Part shown: in pieces, positions 32,010 to 41,119 of the stretch
Position numbering within the stretch: the stretch's first letter is position 1
Layout: the number at the start of each line of letters is the position of its first letter
Source: Nitrogeniibacter aestuarii
GTDB taxonomy: Bacteria; Pseudomonadota; Gammaproteobacteria; Burkholderiales; Rhodocyclaceae
Direction: 5' to 3'
Assembly: GCF_017309585.1 (NCBI RefSeq)
Contig: NZ_CP071321.1
Coordinates: 496,001-560,000 of the forward strand
Length of the DNA stretch: 64,000 nucleotides
Notes under the pieces: generated by a model
The model's input: only the letters and a program-made list of their open reading frames with translations
The model's database searches: none
Told to the model about the DNA's origin: nothing
Position numbers and translations under genes: made by a program

Positions 32010-33875
32010 TTAGCGCCGCAAGACGGCGTCGAGCTGGGTGGCGAACGCTTCCGCCGGCATGTAGCCGACCACGCGGCGGCCATTGATTTCCTCGCCACCG
32101 GGGCGGAAGAAGATGATGCCCGGCGGGCCGAACAGGTCGAAGCGCTTGAGCAGGGCCTGGTCGTCTTCGTTATTGGCGGTCACGTCGGCCTTGAGCAGCA
32201 GCATCTGGTTCATGCGCGCCTGCACCGTAGGGTCAGAGAACGTGAAGCGTTCCATCTCCTTGCAGGAGACGCACCAGTCGGCGTAGAAATCGAGCATGAC
32301 CGGGCGGGTGGAGGCGGCGACGCGTGCATCGAGCTCGGCCACCGAACGCACTTTCTCGAAAACCGGTGCCGGCGCAGCCACGGCGGCACCACCACCCAGG
32401 CCGGCCAGCGGTTGCAGCGGATCGCGCGAGCCGGCCATGGCGCCGACCAGCAAGGTGGCACCCAGAATCAGGGCAATCACGCCTACCGCTTTCCAGAAAC
32501 GCTGCCAGTTGCGCACATGCTGCGGCAGCGGATCGAGTGCGTGCAGGTAGATGCCGGAGAACACCAGCAGCACGCCGTAGCCGATCATGGGTACCACGGC
32601 AGGTACCACCGGACTGATCATCCAGATGGCCAGCGCCAGCAGGATGACGCCGAAGGCCCGCTTGACCCCTTCCATCCACGGGCCCGCCTTGGGCAGCACC
32701 GAGCGCGCGGCGACCCCCACCGCCAGCAGCGGGGCGCCCATGCCCAGGGCCATCACGAACAGCGCGCTACCCCCGAGCACCGCATCGCCCGTCTTGGCGA
32801 TGTAGAGCAAGGCGCCGGCGAGCGGTGCGGCCACACAGGGGCCGACAATCAGCGCCGAGAGCACGCCCATGACCACCACGCCATGTAGCGAACCGCCTTT
32901 CTCGTGGCTGGCGGTATCCGACAGCTTGCTTTGCAGTGCGGTGGGCAGTTGCAGCTCGTAGAAACCGAACATGGACAGCGACAGCACCACGAACAGCAGG
33001 GCAAAGGCCGACAGCACCCAAACGTTCTGCAGCGCCGCCGAGAGCAGGGCGCCGGACAGGCCGGCAGCCACGCCCGCCGCTGCATACGTTACCGCCATGC
33101 CCAGCACGTAGGCGAGTGACAGCTCGAATGCCCGCATTCTGGTGATCTTGTGGCCGTGGCCGACGATGATGCCCGAGAGGATGGGGATCATCGGGAAGGT
33201 GCAGGGTGTGAAGGCCAGCAGCAGGCCAAAGCCGAAAAACGAGAGCAAGACCAGCGGCAGGCTCTGGTTGGAGAGCAGGCCGGCAATGCGGCCCGATTCG
33301 TCACCGTCGTCGGTGCTGGCGGGCGCGACGGGCGCAGGGGCGGGCTGTTCCGCCTTGGCCGGTGTTGTGTCCATGGCCGGGCGGGCGTCATCGCCACCGA
33401 TACCCAGCGAACTCAGAAAGCCGCCCTTGGGGGCCTCTGAGCGGGTCAGATCCACCATCAGCGCTTGCGGATGGGGCGGATAGCACACGCCGATGTCGGC
33501 GCAACCCTGGCTGATGACCGTGAGCTCGAACTGGGTCACGTCGGCCGGCGCCTTGACGGGCAGATTGAACACCAGCTCATGGCGATAGGTTTCCACCTCG
33601 CCGAAGAACTCGTCCTGCTTCACCTTGCCCGGCGGCAACTCGGCCGGACCGACCACGACCGATTCGGGCTCGGTGCGGAACTGGAACTGCTTCTTGTACA
33701 GGTAGTAGCCGTCTTCGATCTCGAAGCGCACTTCGACACGGTCGGGCGCGCGGGTGACCACACTGGCACGATAGGCCTTGTCGGGCGGCAGCAGTTCGGG
33801 CGCTGCAAACGCCGGGCGCAGCAGCGTCAGGAAGACGAGCAGCAGAAGGCCGAGCAGGGGGAATCGTCGGGTCAT
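32010..33875 (-). CDS. dsbD: thiol:disulfide interchange protein DsbD
   Basis: DsbD moves reducing equivalents from cytoplasmic thioredoxin to periplasmic DsbC/DsbG and cytochrome c maturation proteins. From the start MTRRFPLLGLLLLVFL (signal peptide) the 621-residue protein has an N-terminal DsbD-alpha domain (cysteines in GCADIGVCYPP), a membrane core of about eight helices with cysteines in TPCTFPMIP and GPCVAAPL, and a C-terminal thioredoxin domain with CVSC in FYADWCVSCKEME. It follows cutA directly, a common arrangement. Confidence 0.95.
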   Translation of the reverse strand: MTRRFPLLGLLLLVFLTLLRPAFAAPELLPPDKAYRASVVTRAPDRVEVRFEIEDGYYLYKKQFQFRTEPESVVVGPAELPPGKVKQDEFFGEVETYRHELVFNLPVKAPADVTQFELTVISQGCADIGVCYPPHPQALMVDLTRSEAPKGGFLSSLGIGGDDARPAMDTTPAKAEQPAPAPVAPASTDDGDESGRIAGLLSNQSLPLVLLSFFGFGLLLAFTPCTFPMIPILSGIIVGHGHKITRMRAFELSLAYVLGMAVTYAAAGVAAGLSGALLSAALQNVWVLSAFALLFVVLSLSMFGFYELQLPTALQSKLSDTASHEKGGSLHGVVVMGVLSALIVGPCVAAPLAGALLYIAKTGDAVLGGSALFVMALGMGAPLLAVGVAARSVLPKAGPWMEGVKRAFGVILLALAIWMISPVVPAVVPMIGYGVLLVFSGIYLHALDPLPQHVRNWQRFWKAVGVIALILGATLLVGAMAGSRDPLQPLAGLGGGAAVAAPAPVFEKVRSVAELDARVAASTRPVMLDFYADWCVSCKEMERFTFSDPTVQARMNQMLLLKADVTANNEDDQALLKRFDLFGPPGIIFFRPGGEEINGRRVVGYMPAEAFATQLDAVLRR

Positions 33876-33879
33876 GGTG

Positions 33880-34221
33880 TCAGTCGGTGGCGCGGGTTTC
33901 GTCGCGCACCCAGTCAAGATAAGCGGGCAGGCCCAGTGTCACAGGGACTGCAATGATTTCGGGAAGTTCATAGGGGTGACCGGCGCGGATGGCCTTTTCC
34001 AACATCGGATAGTTCGAACGCGTGCTCTTGATGAGCATCGGGGTCTCTGAATCGGTCTGCACGGCACCATCCCAGCGATAGACCGAGGTGGCCGGCGCCA
34101 GGATGTTCACGCAGGCGGCCAGCCGCTGTTCGATCAGTTGAGCCGCCAGCGTGTTGGCGCTTTCGGCGTCGGGCAGGTTGGTCAGGATCAGCAGCACGTC
34201 GTCCGCGTCGGTCATGGTCAT
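33880..34221 (-). CDS. cutA: divalent-cation tolerance protein CutA
   Basis: CutA is a small trimeric protein with a PII-like ferredoxin fold, linked to copper tolerance in E. coli. The 113-residue sequence has LAACVNILAPATSVYRWDG and EDxETPMLIKS-like core segments, ending YLDWVRDETR. It begins at one of two near-adjacent ATGs (residues 1 or 3). It is 4 bp upstream of dsbD and follows the ABC permease closely, so these three genes may be co-transcribed. Confidence 0.93.
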   Translation of the reverse strand: MTMTDADDVLLILTNLPDAESANTLAAQLIEQRLAACVNILAPATSVYRWDGAVQTDSETPMLIKSTRSNYPMLEKAIRAGHPYELPEIIAVPVTLGLPAYLDWVRDETRATD

Positions 34222-34222
34222 C

Positions 34223-35014
34223 TCACTTGAGCAGACGGCGACGGGTCAGGGCGACCGCCAGCCAGAACGCCACCGCCGCATACCCCAGCAACACGGTCAC
34301 GTGGAGCAGCACATCATTGGGCAGGTGACCCAGCATCATTGGACGCGCCAATGCCACGGCATGTGACAGGGGCAGCATCTGCGCGCCGATCTGCAGCGCG
34401 CCCGGCAACTGATCGAGCGGGAAGAACACCCCGGAGAGCAAGGCCATGGGCGTGATGAACAGGGTGAAGTAGTACATGAAGAAGTCGTAGTTCGGCGCCA
34501 GTGCGGTCACCACCAGCCCCATGGCCGAGAAGGTGACGCCGATCAGGAAGATCAGCGGGATCACGCCCACCGCCAGCGGGCTGGTGGTGAAGCCGAACAG
34601 GGACACCACCAGCAGGATGGCGGTGCCCGACAGCGTGGCCTTGCTCGCGGCCCACATCATCTCGGCCAGCACCACATCATCGAGCGTGAGTGGCGCGTTC
34701 ATGATGCCCTCCCAGGTGCGTTGCACATGCATGCGCGAGAAGGCCGAGTACAGGGTCTCGAAACTGGCGGTGTTCATGCTTGAAAAGCACACCATGCCGG
34801 CGGCAAGGAAGTTCACGTAAGGCACGCCATCGACGGACTTGACCAGTGCCCCCAGGCCGTAGCCGAGGCCCAGCAGGTAGATCATCGGATCGGCCAGGTT
34901 ACCCAGCAATGACGGTGCCGCCAGCTTGCGCCAGACGCCGAAATTGCGCAGCCAGACCGACGTGAAGCGCCAGGAGAGACTGGGCAGCCGGGCAAAGTGG
35001 GTGGTGGCGGACAT
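34223..35014 (-). CDS. ABC-2 type exporter permease (NodJ family)
   Basis: The 263-residue permease has six predicted helices. Features are GNLADPMIYLLGLGYGLG, the SFETLYSAFSRM/WEGIMNAPLTLDDVVLAEM loop and the C-terminal FPLDQLPGALQ segment typical of NodJ-like ABC-2 permeases. Its obvious partner ATPase (NodI-like) is not adjacent but lies 2.2 kb away at 37237-38163 on the same strand. The start MSATTHFARLPSLSW is chosen over a 13-codon extension. The exported substrate is unknown; nodulation is not implied. Confidence 0.9.
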   Translation of the reverse strand: MSATTHFARLPSLSWRFTSVWLRNFGVWRKLAAPSLLGNLADPMIYLLGLGYGLGALVKSVDGVPYVNFLAAGMVCFSSMNTASFETLYSAFSRMHVQRTWEGIMNAPLTLDDVVLAEMMWAASKATLSGTAILLVVSLFGFTTSPLAVGVIPLIFLIGVTFSAMGLVVTALAPNYDFFMYYFTLFITPMALLSGVFFPLDQLPGALQIGAQMLPLSHAVALARPMMLGHLPNDVLLHVTVLLGYAAVAFWLAVALTRRRLLK

Positions 35015-35041
35015 GGGCTCGACGAGTGAGGGCGAAGCGCT

Positions 35042-35051
35042 GATTATAATC
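35042..35051. promoter_or_regulatory. palindromic -10 element between the ABC permease and queF
   Basis: GATTATAATC is a perfect palindrome containing TATAAT on each strand. It lies 25 bp upstream of queF and 28 bp upstream of the divergent permease gene. It could provide overlapping -10 boxes in both directions. I could not find convincing -35 elements. Confidence 0.4.
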
Positions 35052-35075
35052 ATCCGTTGATGAACGCCTTTTGAG

Positions 35076-35930
35076 ATGGCTCAGATTCCCATGACCGGAC
35101 ACAAACCGACCCACGGTGCAGAAGCCTCGCCGCTGGGCAAGACCGCGGCCTATCGCAACACCTACGCGCCGGAACTGCTCTTCCCGGTGCCGCGCTCGGC
35201 CAAACGGGCCGAGATCGGCGTGGGCGAGACGCTGCCCTTCGTCGGCGAGGATGTGTGGAACGCCTACGAGATCTCCTGGCTCAACCCCAAGGGCAAGCCC
35301 GTGGTGGCCATGGGGGTGTTCCGCGTGCCGGCGACCTCGCCGAACCTGATCGAGTCCAAGTCACTCAAGCTGTATCTGAACAGCTTCAATGGCACCGCGC
35401 TGAGCGGCATGGACGAGGCGCGCGAACGCATGACGCGTGATCTGTCGGCCGCGGCCGGCGCCCCCGTCGCCATCGAGCTTTTCAAGCTTGATGACGTGCG
35501 CCGCGACACCGAAACCCTGGCGGGCGAGTGCATCGACGACCTCGACGTGGCCATCACCGGCTACCAGATCGCGCCCGACCACCTGGGTACGGTCGAGGGC
35601 GGCGATGTCAGCGAAACCCTGATCTCGCACCTGCTCAAGTCCAACTGCCTGGTGACCGGGCAGCCCGACTGGGCAACGCTCTACATCCGCTACCGCGGCC
35701 GACCCATCGACCGGGCCGGTCTGCTGCGCTACGTGGTGTCGTTTCGCGAGCACAACGAGTTTCACGAGCAGTGCGTGGAGCGTGTGTTCGTCGACCTCAT
35801 GGCCCGCTGTCAGCCCGAAACGCTGGCGGTGTGGGCGCGCTACACCCGGCGCGGCGGGCTGGACATCAACCCCTTCCGCAGTAGGGTGGGCGAGGCGCTG
35901 CCACCCAACGGGGGCGATCCGCGCCAGTGA
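35076..35930 (+). CDS. queF: NADPH-dependent 7-cyano-7-deazaguanine reductase
   Basis: QueF reduces preQ0 to preQ1 in queuosine biosynthesis. The 284-residue length is the long, two-subdomain form. Motifs are ESKSLKLYLNSFN (the QueF signature), SNCLVTGQPDWATLYIRY with catalytic Cys191, and FREHNEFHEQCVE. The start is either 35076 or the ATG five codons later. No preQ1 riboswitch fits into the short upstream region. Confidence 0.95.
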   Translation: MAQIPMTGHKPTHGAEASPLGKTAAYRNTYAPELLFPVPRSAKRAEIGVGETLPFVGEDVWNAYEISWLNPKGKPVVAMGVFRVPATSPNLIESKSLKLYLNSFNGTALSGMDEARERMTRDLSAAAGAPVAIELFKLDDVRRDTETLAGECIDDLDVAITGYQIAPDHLGTVEGGDVSETLISHLLKSNCLVTGQPDWATLYIRYRGRPIDRAGLLRYVVSFREHNEFHEQCVERVFVDLMARCQPETLAVWARYTRRGGLDINPFRSRVGEALPPNGGDPRQ

Positions 35931-36009
35931 ATTTCCGTGGTGACCGGCCGTCAACAGAACAGCACCCCCGTGCGTTGACGCAGGGGCAAGACACAGCAAC
36001 GGAGGCAAC

Positions 36010-36588
36010 ATGCCCAATCGATTGATGCGTACCACCCTGGCCGCCGCCCTGAGCGTGGCGCTGGCCGTGCCCGCCCTGCCGGTGATGGCAGATCCGCCCG
36101 CGCATGCACCGGCCCACGGGTGGCGCAAGAAGCATGACCCCGACTATCACGGCTACCGTGGCCACAGTGGCCGCGAGTGGGATCGTGACTACGGCGTGCT
36201 GAAGGGGCGCTGCAGTGCCGATGCGGTCGGCGCCGTGATCGGCGGGGTGATTGGCGGTGCCGTGGGCTCGCAGGTGGGCGAAGGCGATGGCCGCCGTATC
36301 GCCACGGTGCTGGGCACCGTCATCGGTGCCGTGATTGGCGCCAAGGTGGCGCGTGACATCACCGATCTGGACCGTGCCTGCATCGGGCACGCACTGGAGT
36401 TGAGTGGTGACCGGCATCGGGTGGTGTGGGACAACCCCAAGACCCGGCTGCATTATGAACTGGTGCCGGTGCGCAGCTTCCGCGATGGGGGCCGCACGTG
36501 TCGCGAGTTCGACCTGATCGTCGATGGCGCACGTGACCGACGCAGCGCCTGCGATGCAGGTGGTGGTCAGTGGCGCATGCGCGGCTGA
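36010..36588 (+). CDS. exported glycine-zipper protein
   Basis: The 192-residue protein has a signal peptide (about residues 1-26), a His/Arg-rich stretch, a glycine-zipper region (about 72-115: AVGAVIGGVIGGAVGSQVG and GTVIGAVIGAKVA) and a C-terminal surface-antigen-like domain (HRVVWDNPKTRLHYELVPVRSF, CREFDLIVDG). Similar proteins (17-kDa antigen/Rickettsia surface-antigen type) are outer-membrane-associated. Function is unknown. CGGAGG precedes the ATG, and it appears monocistronic. Confidence 0.82.
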   Translation: MPNRLMRTTLAAALSVALAVPALPVMADPPAHAPAHGWRKKHDPDYHGYRGHSGREWDRDYGVLKGRCSADAVGAVIGGVIGGAVGSQVGEGDGRRIATVLGTVIGAVIGAKVARDITDLDRACIGHALELSGDRHRVVWDNPKTRLHYELVPVRSFRDGGRTCREFDLIVDGARDRRSACDAGGGQWRMRG

Positions 36589-36609
36589 TCGGGCTGAGCC
36601 AATACCCTG

Positions 36610-37221
36610 TCAGCTGCTCTTGCCGCTCTTGCCGTTGCTGCTGGCGTTGACGCCGGCAGTGACGGCGAAGCGCATGGCCGCCTCGCGCGGCATGTCGATG
36701 GTGGTGAGCTGGTCCGCGGGCAGGAAGACGGTGTAACCGCCGATCTGGTAGCTCATGGGGAAGTACACCGCCACATCGCCCTCGCGGCCGATGTTGTCGG
36801 GCAGGTTGTCGAAATTGTTGCGGGTCACGAAGCCGATGATGCGCGCCTCGGTGCCCGGCAGGGTGTAGCTCACCACACGCAGCACGTCGGTGCCTTCGTC
36901 GTTCGCCATCAGGCCGAAGAAGTCGCGAATGGCCGAGTAGATCGACTTGACCAGCGGCACCGCCATCACGGCCCCTTCCATCTTGTGGAAGATGGCCCGG
37001 AAGATCCAGGCCCGCATCAGCAGGCCGACGCCCAGGATCACCAGCAGGCCCATGAAGATGCCCATGCCCGGGAAGTGGAAGGTCATGGGCAGGAAGCGCA
37101 CCATCAGGTCGCTGAAGAAGGTTTCCGCCGTGACGAACAGCCACGCCAGCAGGTAGAGGGTCGCCACGATGGGCACCACCGTCAGCAGACCGGTGGCAAA
37201 GATCTTGCCGAGGAACTTCAT
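36610..37221 (-). CDS. DUF502 family membrane protein
   Basis: The 203-residue protein has two N-terminal hydrophobic helices (about residues 8-30 and 53-73) and the DUF502 core: PLVKSIYSAIRDFFGL, GFVTRN and the FPMSYQIGGYTVFLP segment, which lies near the C-terminus. The C-terminal tail is Ser/Gly/Lys-rich. Function is unknown. It lies 15 bp downstream of the NodI-like ATPase gene, so it is probably co-transcribed with it and, together with queF and the glycine-zipper gene, separates that ATPase from its permease. Confidence 0.85.
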   Translation of the reverse strand: MKFLGKIFATGLLTVVPIVATLYLLAWLFVTAETFFSDLMVRFLPMTFHFPGMGIFMGLLVILGVGLLMRAWIFRAIFHKMEGAVMAVPLVKSIYSAIRDFFGLMANDEGTDVLRVVSYTLPGTEARIIGFVTRNNFDNLPDNIGREGDVAVYFPMSYQIGGYTVFLPADQLTTIDMPREAAMRFAVTAGVNASSNGKSGKSS

Positions 37222-37236
37222 GTGCGCTTTGTCCGT

Positions 37237-38163
37237 TCAGTCGCGCAGATCGCGACCTGTCAGTTTGAGAAAGACATCTTCCAGGTTGGCTGGTCGGTGC
37301 AGGTAACGCAGCCCGTCCTGCCCGGATAGATGCGCCAGAAGTTCGCCAGCATCTTCCGTATAACAGAACACCGTTTCGGCACTTAGTTCGCAGCGCCGCG
37401 ACAGCCTGCGCCCGTGCGCCTCGACCCAGGCGGCCATGCCGCCCGGCCAGTCGCCATGCACTTCCACCACGGTCGCTTCGATGTGCTGTGCGATCACCTC
37501 ACGCGGCGTGCCGGTGGCCAGAATGCGGCCGTGATCCATGATCGCGAGGCGGTGGGCGAGGCGTTCGGCCTCGTCCATGAAGTGGGTGGTGAGCAGCACG
37601 CTGGTGCCGGCAGCGGTCAGGCGGCGCAGGCGCTCCCAGATCACGTGCCGTGCCTGCGGGTCCAGACCGGTACTCGGTTCGTCGAGCACCAGCAGGCGTG
37701 GTTCGTTGACCAGCGCGCGGGCGAGGGTGAGGCGGCGTTTCATGCCGCCGGACAGCGTGTTGATCTTTGAATCGGCTTTGCTTTCGAGGCCGGCAAATTC
37801 CAGCAGGCCGGGCAGCCGTCGCTCGACCGTCGCCCGGTCCAGCCCGAAATAGCGGCCGAACACCACCAGATTCTCGGCGCAGGAGAAGTCGGGGTCGAGA
37901 TTGTCGAACTGGGGCACCACCCCGGTCTTGATGCGGGCCTCGCGGGCGCGCGCCGGCACCGGCTCGTCACACAGGGTGATGGTGCCGCTGTCGGGTGTGG
38001 TCAGGCCGAGTGCGCAGCGCAGGGTGGTGGTCTTGCCGGCACCGTTGGGGCCGAGCAAGGCGAAGCATTCACCGGGTTCGACGCGAATGGAGACACCGTT
38101 GACCACGGTCTGGTCGCCATAGCGCTTCACCAGCCCGTCAATGGCGAGCGTGGGGGTACTCAT
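37237..38163 (-). CDS. ABC exporter ATP-binding protein (NodI family)
   Basis: The 308-residue ATPase has Walker A GPNGAGKT (about residues 39-46), signature LSGGMKRRLTLARAL, Walker B LLVLDEPSTGLDP and H-loop LLTTHFMDEAE. The extended C-terminal domain is typical of NodI/CcmA-like drug and lipo-oligosaccharide exporters. The matching permease is at 34223-35014. It starts 9 bp after the GST stop in a run of minus-strand genes. Confidence 0.9.
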   Translation of the reverse strand: MSTPTLAIDGLVKRYGDQTVVNGVSIRVEPGECFALLGPNGAGKTTTLRCALGLTTPDSGTITLCDEPVPARAREARIKTGVVPQFDNLDPDFSCAENLVVFGRYFGLDRATVERRLPGLLEFAGLESKADSKINTLSGGMKRRLTLARALVNEPRLLVLDEPSTGLDPQARHVIWERLRRLTAAGTSVLLTTHFMDEAERLAHRLAIMDHGRILATGTPREVIAQHIEATVVEVHGDWPGGMAAWVEAHGRRLSRRCELSAETVFCYTEDAGELLAHLSGQDGLRYLHRPANLEDVFLKLTGRDLRD

Positions 38164-38172
38164 GCGCGGCGC

Positions 38173-38781
38173 TCAGTCCGGGCGGGTGGCCAGAAAACTG
38201 TTGCGGGCGCCGATGCGCAGGGCCAGCTCCTTGAGGTGCGGAAAACGCTGGCGCCAGTTCAGGTGCGCCAGACGAAAATCCAGATACTCCAGCGCACAGC
38301 CGGCCGCGATGTCGGCAAGACTGATCCGGTTGCCGTGAAACCAGTGCTCCTTGGAGGGGAGCTTGGCTTCCAGCGCCTGGAGGCCGCGCTCGATCTTGCC
38401 TTGCTGGCGCTCGACGGTCTCGCGCAGCTGCGCCTCCATCGGGCGCAGGGTCTCGAGGCGGATGATCAGGGCAGCATCGGTGATGCCGTCGGCCAGGGCC
38501 TCGGTCTGACGCACGCGAACCGCTTCCATCGGGTCCGCGGGAATGAACGGGGGTTCGGGAAACTTCACCTCCAGATAGCCCGCAATCACCGGGCTATCGA
38601 AGAAGTGTTCGCCCGCGTCGGTTTCGAGCACCGGCACCTTGCCCAGTGGATTGATCTCGGGGACGCCGGTGTCCGACTCCCAGGGGGAGTCCTCGATCAG
38701 CTCGAAGTCGACGCCCTTCTCGGCCAGCAGGATGCGAATCTTGCGGGCATAGGGGCTGGTGGGCGAGGCGGTCAGTTTCAT
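38173..38781 (-). CDS. glutathione S-transferase family protein
   Basis: The 202-residue protein has the GST N-terminal thioredoxin fold (TSPYARKIRILLAEKGVDFELIE, with NPLGKVPVLE and DSPVIAGYLE for glutathione binding) and an all-helical C-terminal domain (HWFHGNRISLADIAAGCALEYLDFR). Ser at the SPYARK position is the likely activating residue. The substrate is unknown. It sits 10 bp after the alpha/beta hydrolase gene. Confidence 0.88.
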   Translation of the reverse strand: MKLTASPTSPYARKIRILLAEKGVDFELIEDSPWESDTGVPEINPLGKVPVLETDAGEHFFDSPVIAGYLEVKFPEPPFIPADPMEAVRVRQTEALADGITDAALIIRLETLRPMEAQLRETVERQQGKIERGLQALEAKLPSKEHWFHGNRISLADIAAGCALEYLDFRLAHLNWRQRFPHLKELALRIGARNSFLATRPD

Positions 38782-38791
38782 GGTGCGTGTC

Positions 38792-39436
38792 TCAGAGCGG
38801 GTCCCAGCGATCCGCGATCAGGTCGCGGATGATGTGCAGACGGCCGTGGAAGAAATGGTCGGCCCCCGGCACCACGACCACCGGCATCTCCAGCGGGCGG
38901 GCCCAGTCGAGCACATTGGCGAGGGGGACGGTTTCATCCTCTTCGCCGTGGATGATGAGGCTGCCTCTGGCGACCGGTTCGGTGGCGTACTTGCGCGCGC
39001 CGGTGACTTCACCGGAGGCGAGGCCCACCAGGACGATGCGCTTGGCGGGCGTCACCCCGTCGGCCAGGCGCGCAGCCACGCGGGTCTGCACAAACGCGCC
39101 GAAAGAGAAGCCCGCCAGCGCCAGCGGCAGCATGCCATAGCGCGAATGCGCCCAGGCCAGCACCGCCAGGGTGTCTTCGGTCTCGGCCATGCCGTGATCG
39201 TGTTCGCCTTCGCTCTTGCCCACGCCCCGGAAGTTGGGGCGAATCGCCGCGTAACCCAGGTCACGCAGGCTGCGCGCCAGGGTGTGCGCCACCTTGTTGG
39301 TGTTCGCGCCCCCGAAGAGCGGGTGCGGATGCGCCACGATGGCAATGCCGCGCACGTCGTCCGGCGCGTCGATCAGCAGTTCGATATTGCCGTCCGGGCC
39401 CTTGACGAGCACGGATTCGGTGTTGGGCTGGCTCAT
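38792..39436 (-). CDS. alpha/beta hydrolase (small dienelactone/OsmC-type hydrolase)
   Basis: The 214-residue protein begins with the AHPHPLFGGANTNKV segment typical of this small hydrolase group. The nucleophile is in AGFSFGA, the acid in HGEEDETVPL and the histidine in GADHFFHG. These hydrolases are widespread in Proteobacteria with no proven physiological substrate. It is 9 bp from the ferredoxin gene and 10 bp from the GST gene, in an apparent operon. Confidence 0.87.
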   Translation of the reverse strand: MSQPNTESVLVKGPDGNIELLIDAPDDVRGIAIVAHPHPLFGGANTNKVAHTLARSLRDLGYAAIRPNFRGVGKSEGEHDHGMAETEDTLAVLAWAHSRYGMLPLALAGFSFGAFVQTRVAARLADGVTPAKRIVLVGLASGEVTGARKYATEPVARGSLIIHGEEDETVPLANVLDWARPLEMPVVVVPGADHFFHGRLHIIRDLIADRWDPL

Positions 39437-39445
39437 GGGGTGTCC

Positions 39446-39754
39446 TCAGATGCGCAGGCGCTCGACCACGCGCCCGCCGATCAGGTGTTCCTTGATGATT
39501 TCGTCGATGTCGGCCTTGTCCACAAAGGTGTACCAGACCTCTTCCGGATACACGACCAGCACCGGGCCTTCATCGCAGCGGCCCAGGCAGCCGGCCTTGT
39601 TGAAACGGATGCCGCCCTTGCCCTTGAGCCCCAGTTCGGCGATGCGCTCCTTGGCATATTTGTGCAGCGTGTCGGCACCGAAATTATTGCAGCAGTTCTC
39701 GCCCCCATCGCGTTGGTTGCAGCAGATGAAAGCGTGGTGTTTGAAATAACTCAT
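39446..39754 (-). CDS. thioredoxin-like [2Fe-2S] ferredoxin
   Basis: The 102-residue protein begins MSYFKHHAFICCNQRD and has cysteines at 11, 12, 21, 22, 56 and 60; the C-terminal pair in AGCLGRC and one from each earlier pair fit the thioredoxin-fold [2Fe-2S] ferredoxin pattern. It probably acts as an electron carrier in the cytoplasm. The start was chosen because the longer frame upstream has no ferredoxin-like sequence. Confidence 0.9.
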   Translation of the reverse strand: MSYFKHHAFICCNQRDGGENCCNNFGADTLHKYAKERIAELGLKGKGGIRFNKAGCLGRCDEGPVLVVYPEEVWYTFVDKADIDEIIKEHLIGGRVVERLRI

Positions 39755-39825
39755 GGTGTGTGTCTCTGTGGGTTGCGGCCCATTATAGCCAGCAAGGCAC
39801 CCGGGCCGGGCGCACGTTCCGGGGC

Positions 39826-40884
39826 TCAGCGCCCGTTGCTGCGAAGCAGATTGATGGCGCTCAGATAGCCCAGCGCCAGAAACGGCCAGACGCCTGCCAC
39901 CAAGTGAGTCAGACCGCTGAAATTCAAAAAGTGCCCCTGATTGATGAGCGTCTGGTTGAATACCAGATAGGGGTTTTCGGGCGCGATGTTCACCAGCACC
40001 GCCCCGGCCAGCAGCGCCACCGCCGCCACCATGTGGCGAATCAGGCGGGGCAGCAACAGCCCGGCGATGAGCAGCGGCACGCCGGCCGCCAGACCGCCGA
40101 TGGCGCCCGGGGTGAGCCACAGCAAGGGGCGGGGCGGTACATAGAAGTTGGATGCCGCCAGCGTGCGCATGCCCAGGCCGAGCACCAGCACCACGATCAC
40201 CGTCAGCGAAAAACGCTGCAGCATGCTGCGCGTGAGCAGCCCCACCGCCAGCACATTGGCGGCCACGATGGCCGTCTCCAGACGCATGAAACGCTCCGGA
40301 TTGAAGGGGAGCGGGGTCGGCAGATCAAAAAAGCTGCGGATATCGCCCAGGCCGAACAGCAGCGTCTTGGGCGAGAGCTGGGCGAGCAGCCACAGGCCGA
40401 TGAGCACCACGCCCACGTCGCCCAGATGGCCGTGAATCAGGCGACGCGAATACCACTGATGCCACCAGCCATCGGCATCGAACAGGCGGCGCCCGGCGAA
40501 CACCCCCAGCACCGCACCGATCAGCCCGCCCAGCGCGTTGGCGCCCAGATCCACATTGGAGGCCACGCGGGTGGGCAGATAGTTCTGCACCGTTTCGAGC
40601 GAAAAGCTCAACAGCGCACCGGTGACCGCCGCCAGCACCACCACCGCCCAGCGCGGCCATCGCGCCGGCTGCGCCGCCGCCAGCACGAAGCCGAAAGGCA
40701 CAAAGCCCAGCACATTGAGCACGATGTCGAGCGCGGTGATGTACTTCGGCCACGGCGCACCCACGAAATCGAACAGCGGCAGACCGCTCGGCTGCCAGCC
40801 GCTGAACGGATGCAGGCAGGCATAGCCGATCAGCAGGGCGTAGGCGAGTGCCAGATAGCGGGGGAGTTGGGTGGCTGAGCGCAA
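39826..40884 (-). CDS. VanZ-like membrane protein
   Basis: The 352-residue protein has about nine hydrophobic segments. The N-terminal part is VanZ-like: YACLHPFSGW, DIVLNVLGFVPFGFVL and SFSLETVQNYLPTRVASNVDLGANALGGLIGA. The C-terminal half is an additional membrane domain that I cannot assign. VanZ confers low-level teicoplanin resistance in enterococci, but most homologues have no known role. It is the last supported housekeeping-type gene before the RHS region. Confidence 0.85.
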   Translation of the reverse strand: MRSATQLPRYLALAYALLIGYACLHPFSGWQPSGLPLFDFVGAPWPKYITALDIVLNVLGFVPFGFVLAAAQPARWPRWAVVVLAAVTGALLSFSLETVQNYLPTRVASNVDLGANALGGLIGAVLGVFAGRRLFDADGWWHQWYSRRLIHGHLGDVGVVLIGLWLLAQLSPKTLLFGLGDIRSFFDLPTPLPFNPERFMRLETAIVAANVLAVGLLTRSMLQRFSLTVIVVLVLGLGMRTLAASNFYVPPRPLLWLTPGAIGGLAAGVPLLIAGLLLPRLIRHMVAAVALLAGAVLVNIAPENPYLVFNQTLINQGHFLNFSGLTHLVAGVWPFLALGYLSAINLLRSNGR

Positions 40885-41119
40885 GGGTGGTGCGTGTGCG
40901 TCGGGATGAAAACGGGATTGTACGGGGTGTGGAGACCTCCGACTGCGCCGAAGGTGAAAGCGGAGATTGTTCGGTGAGGCGCCGTGGATACTCTCATCCG
41001 GATCAGGCCCCGTGAAGCGCCGGATCGAACGGCCTGCCGGACTGGAGCATGCCGGGGGCTACTGGCAGTCGTTTGTGCATCATGGCGTCAAGGATGCGCC
41101 CGACGTGTTTTGCCGCACT

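Noticed and set aside
35015..35075. preQ1 riboswitch before queF
   Set aside because: 61 bp including a divergent promoter; no pseudoknot-like sequence visible.
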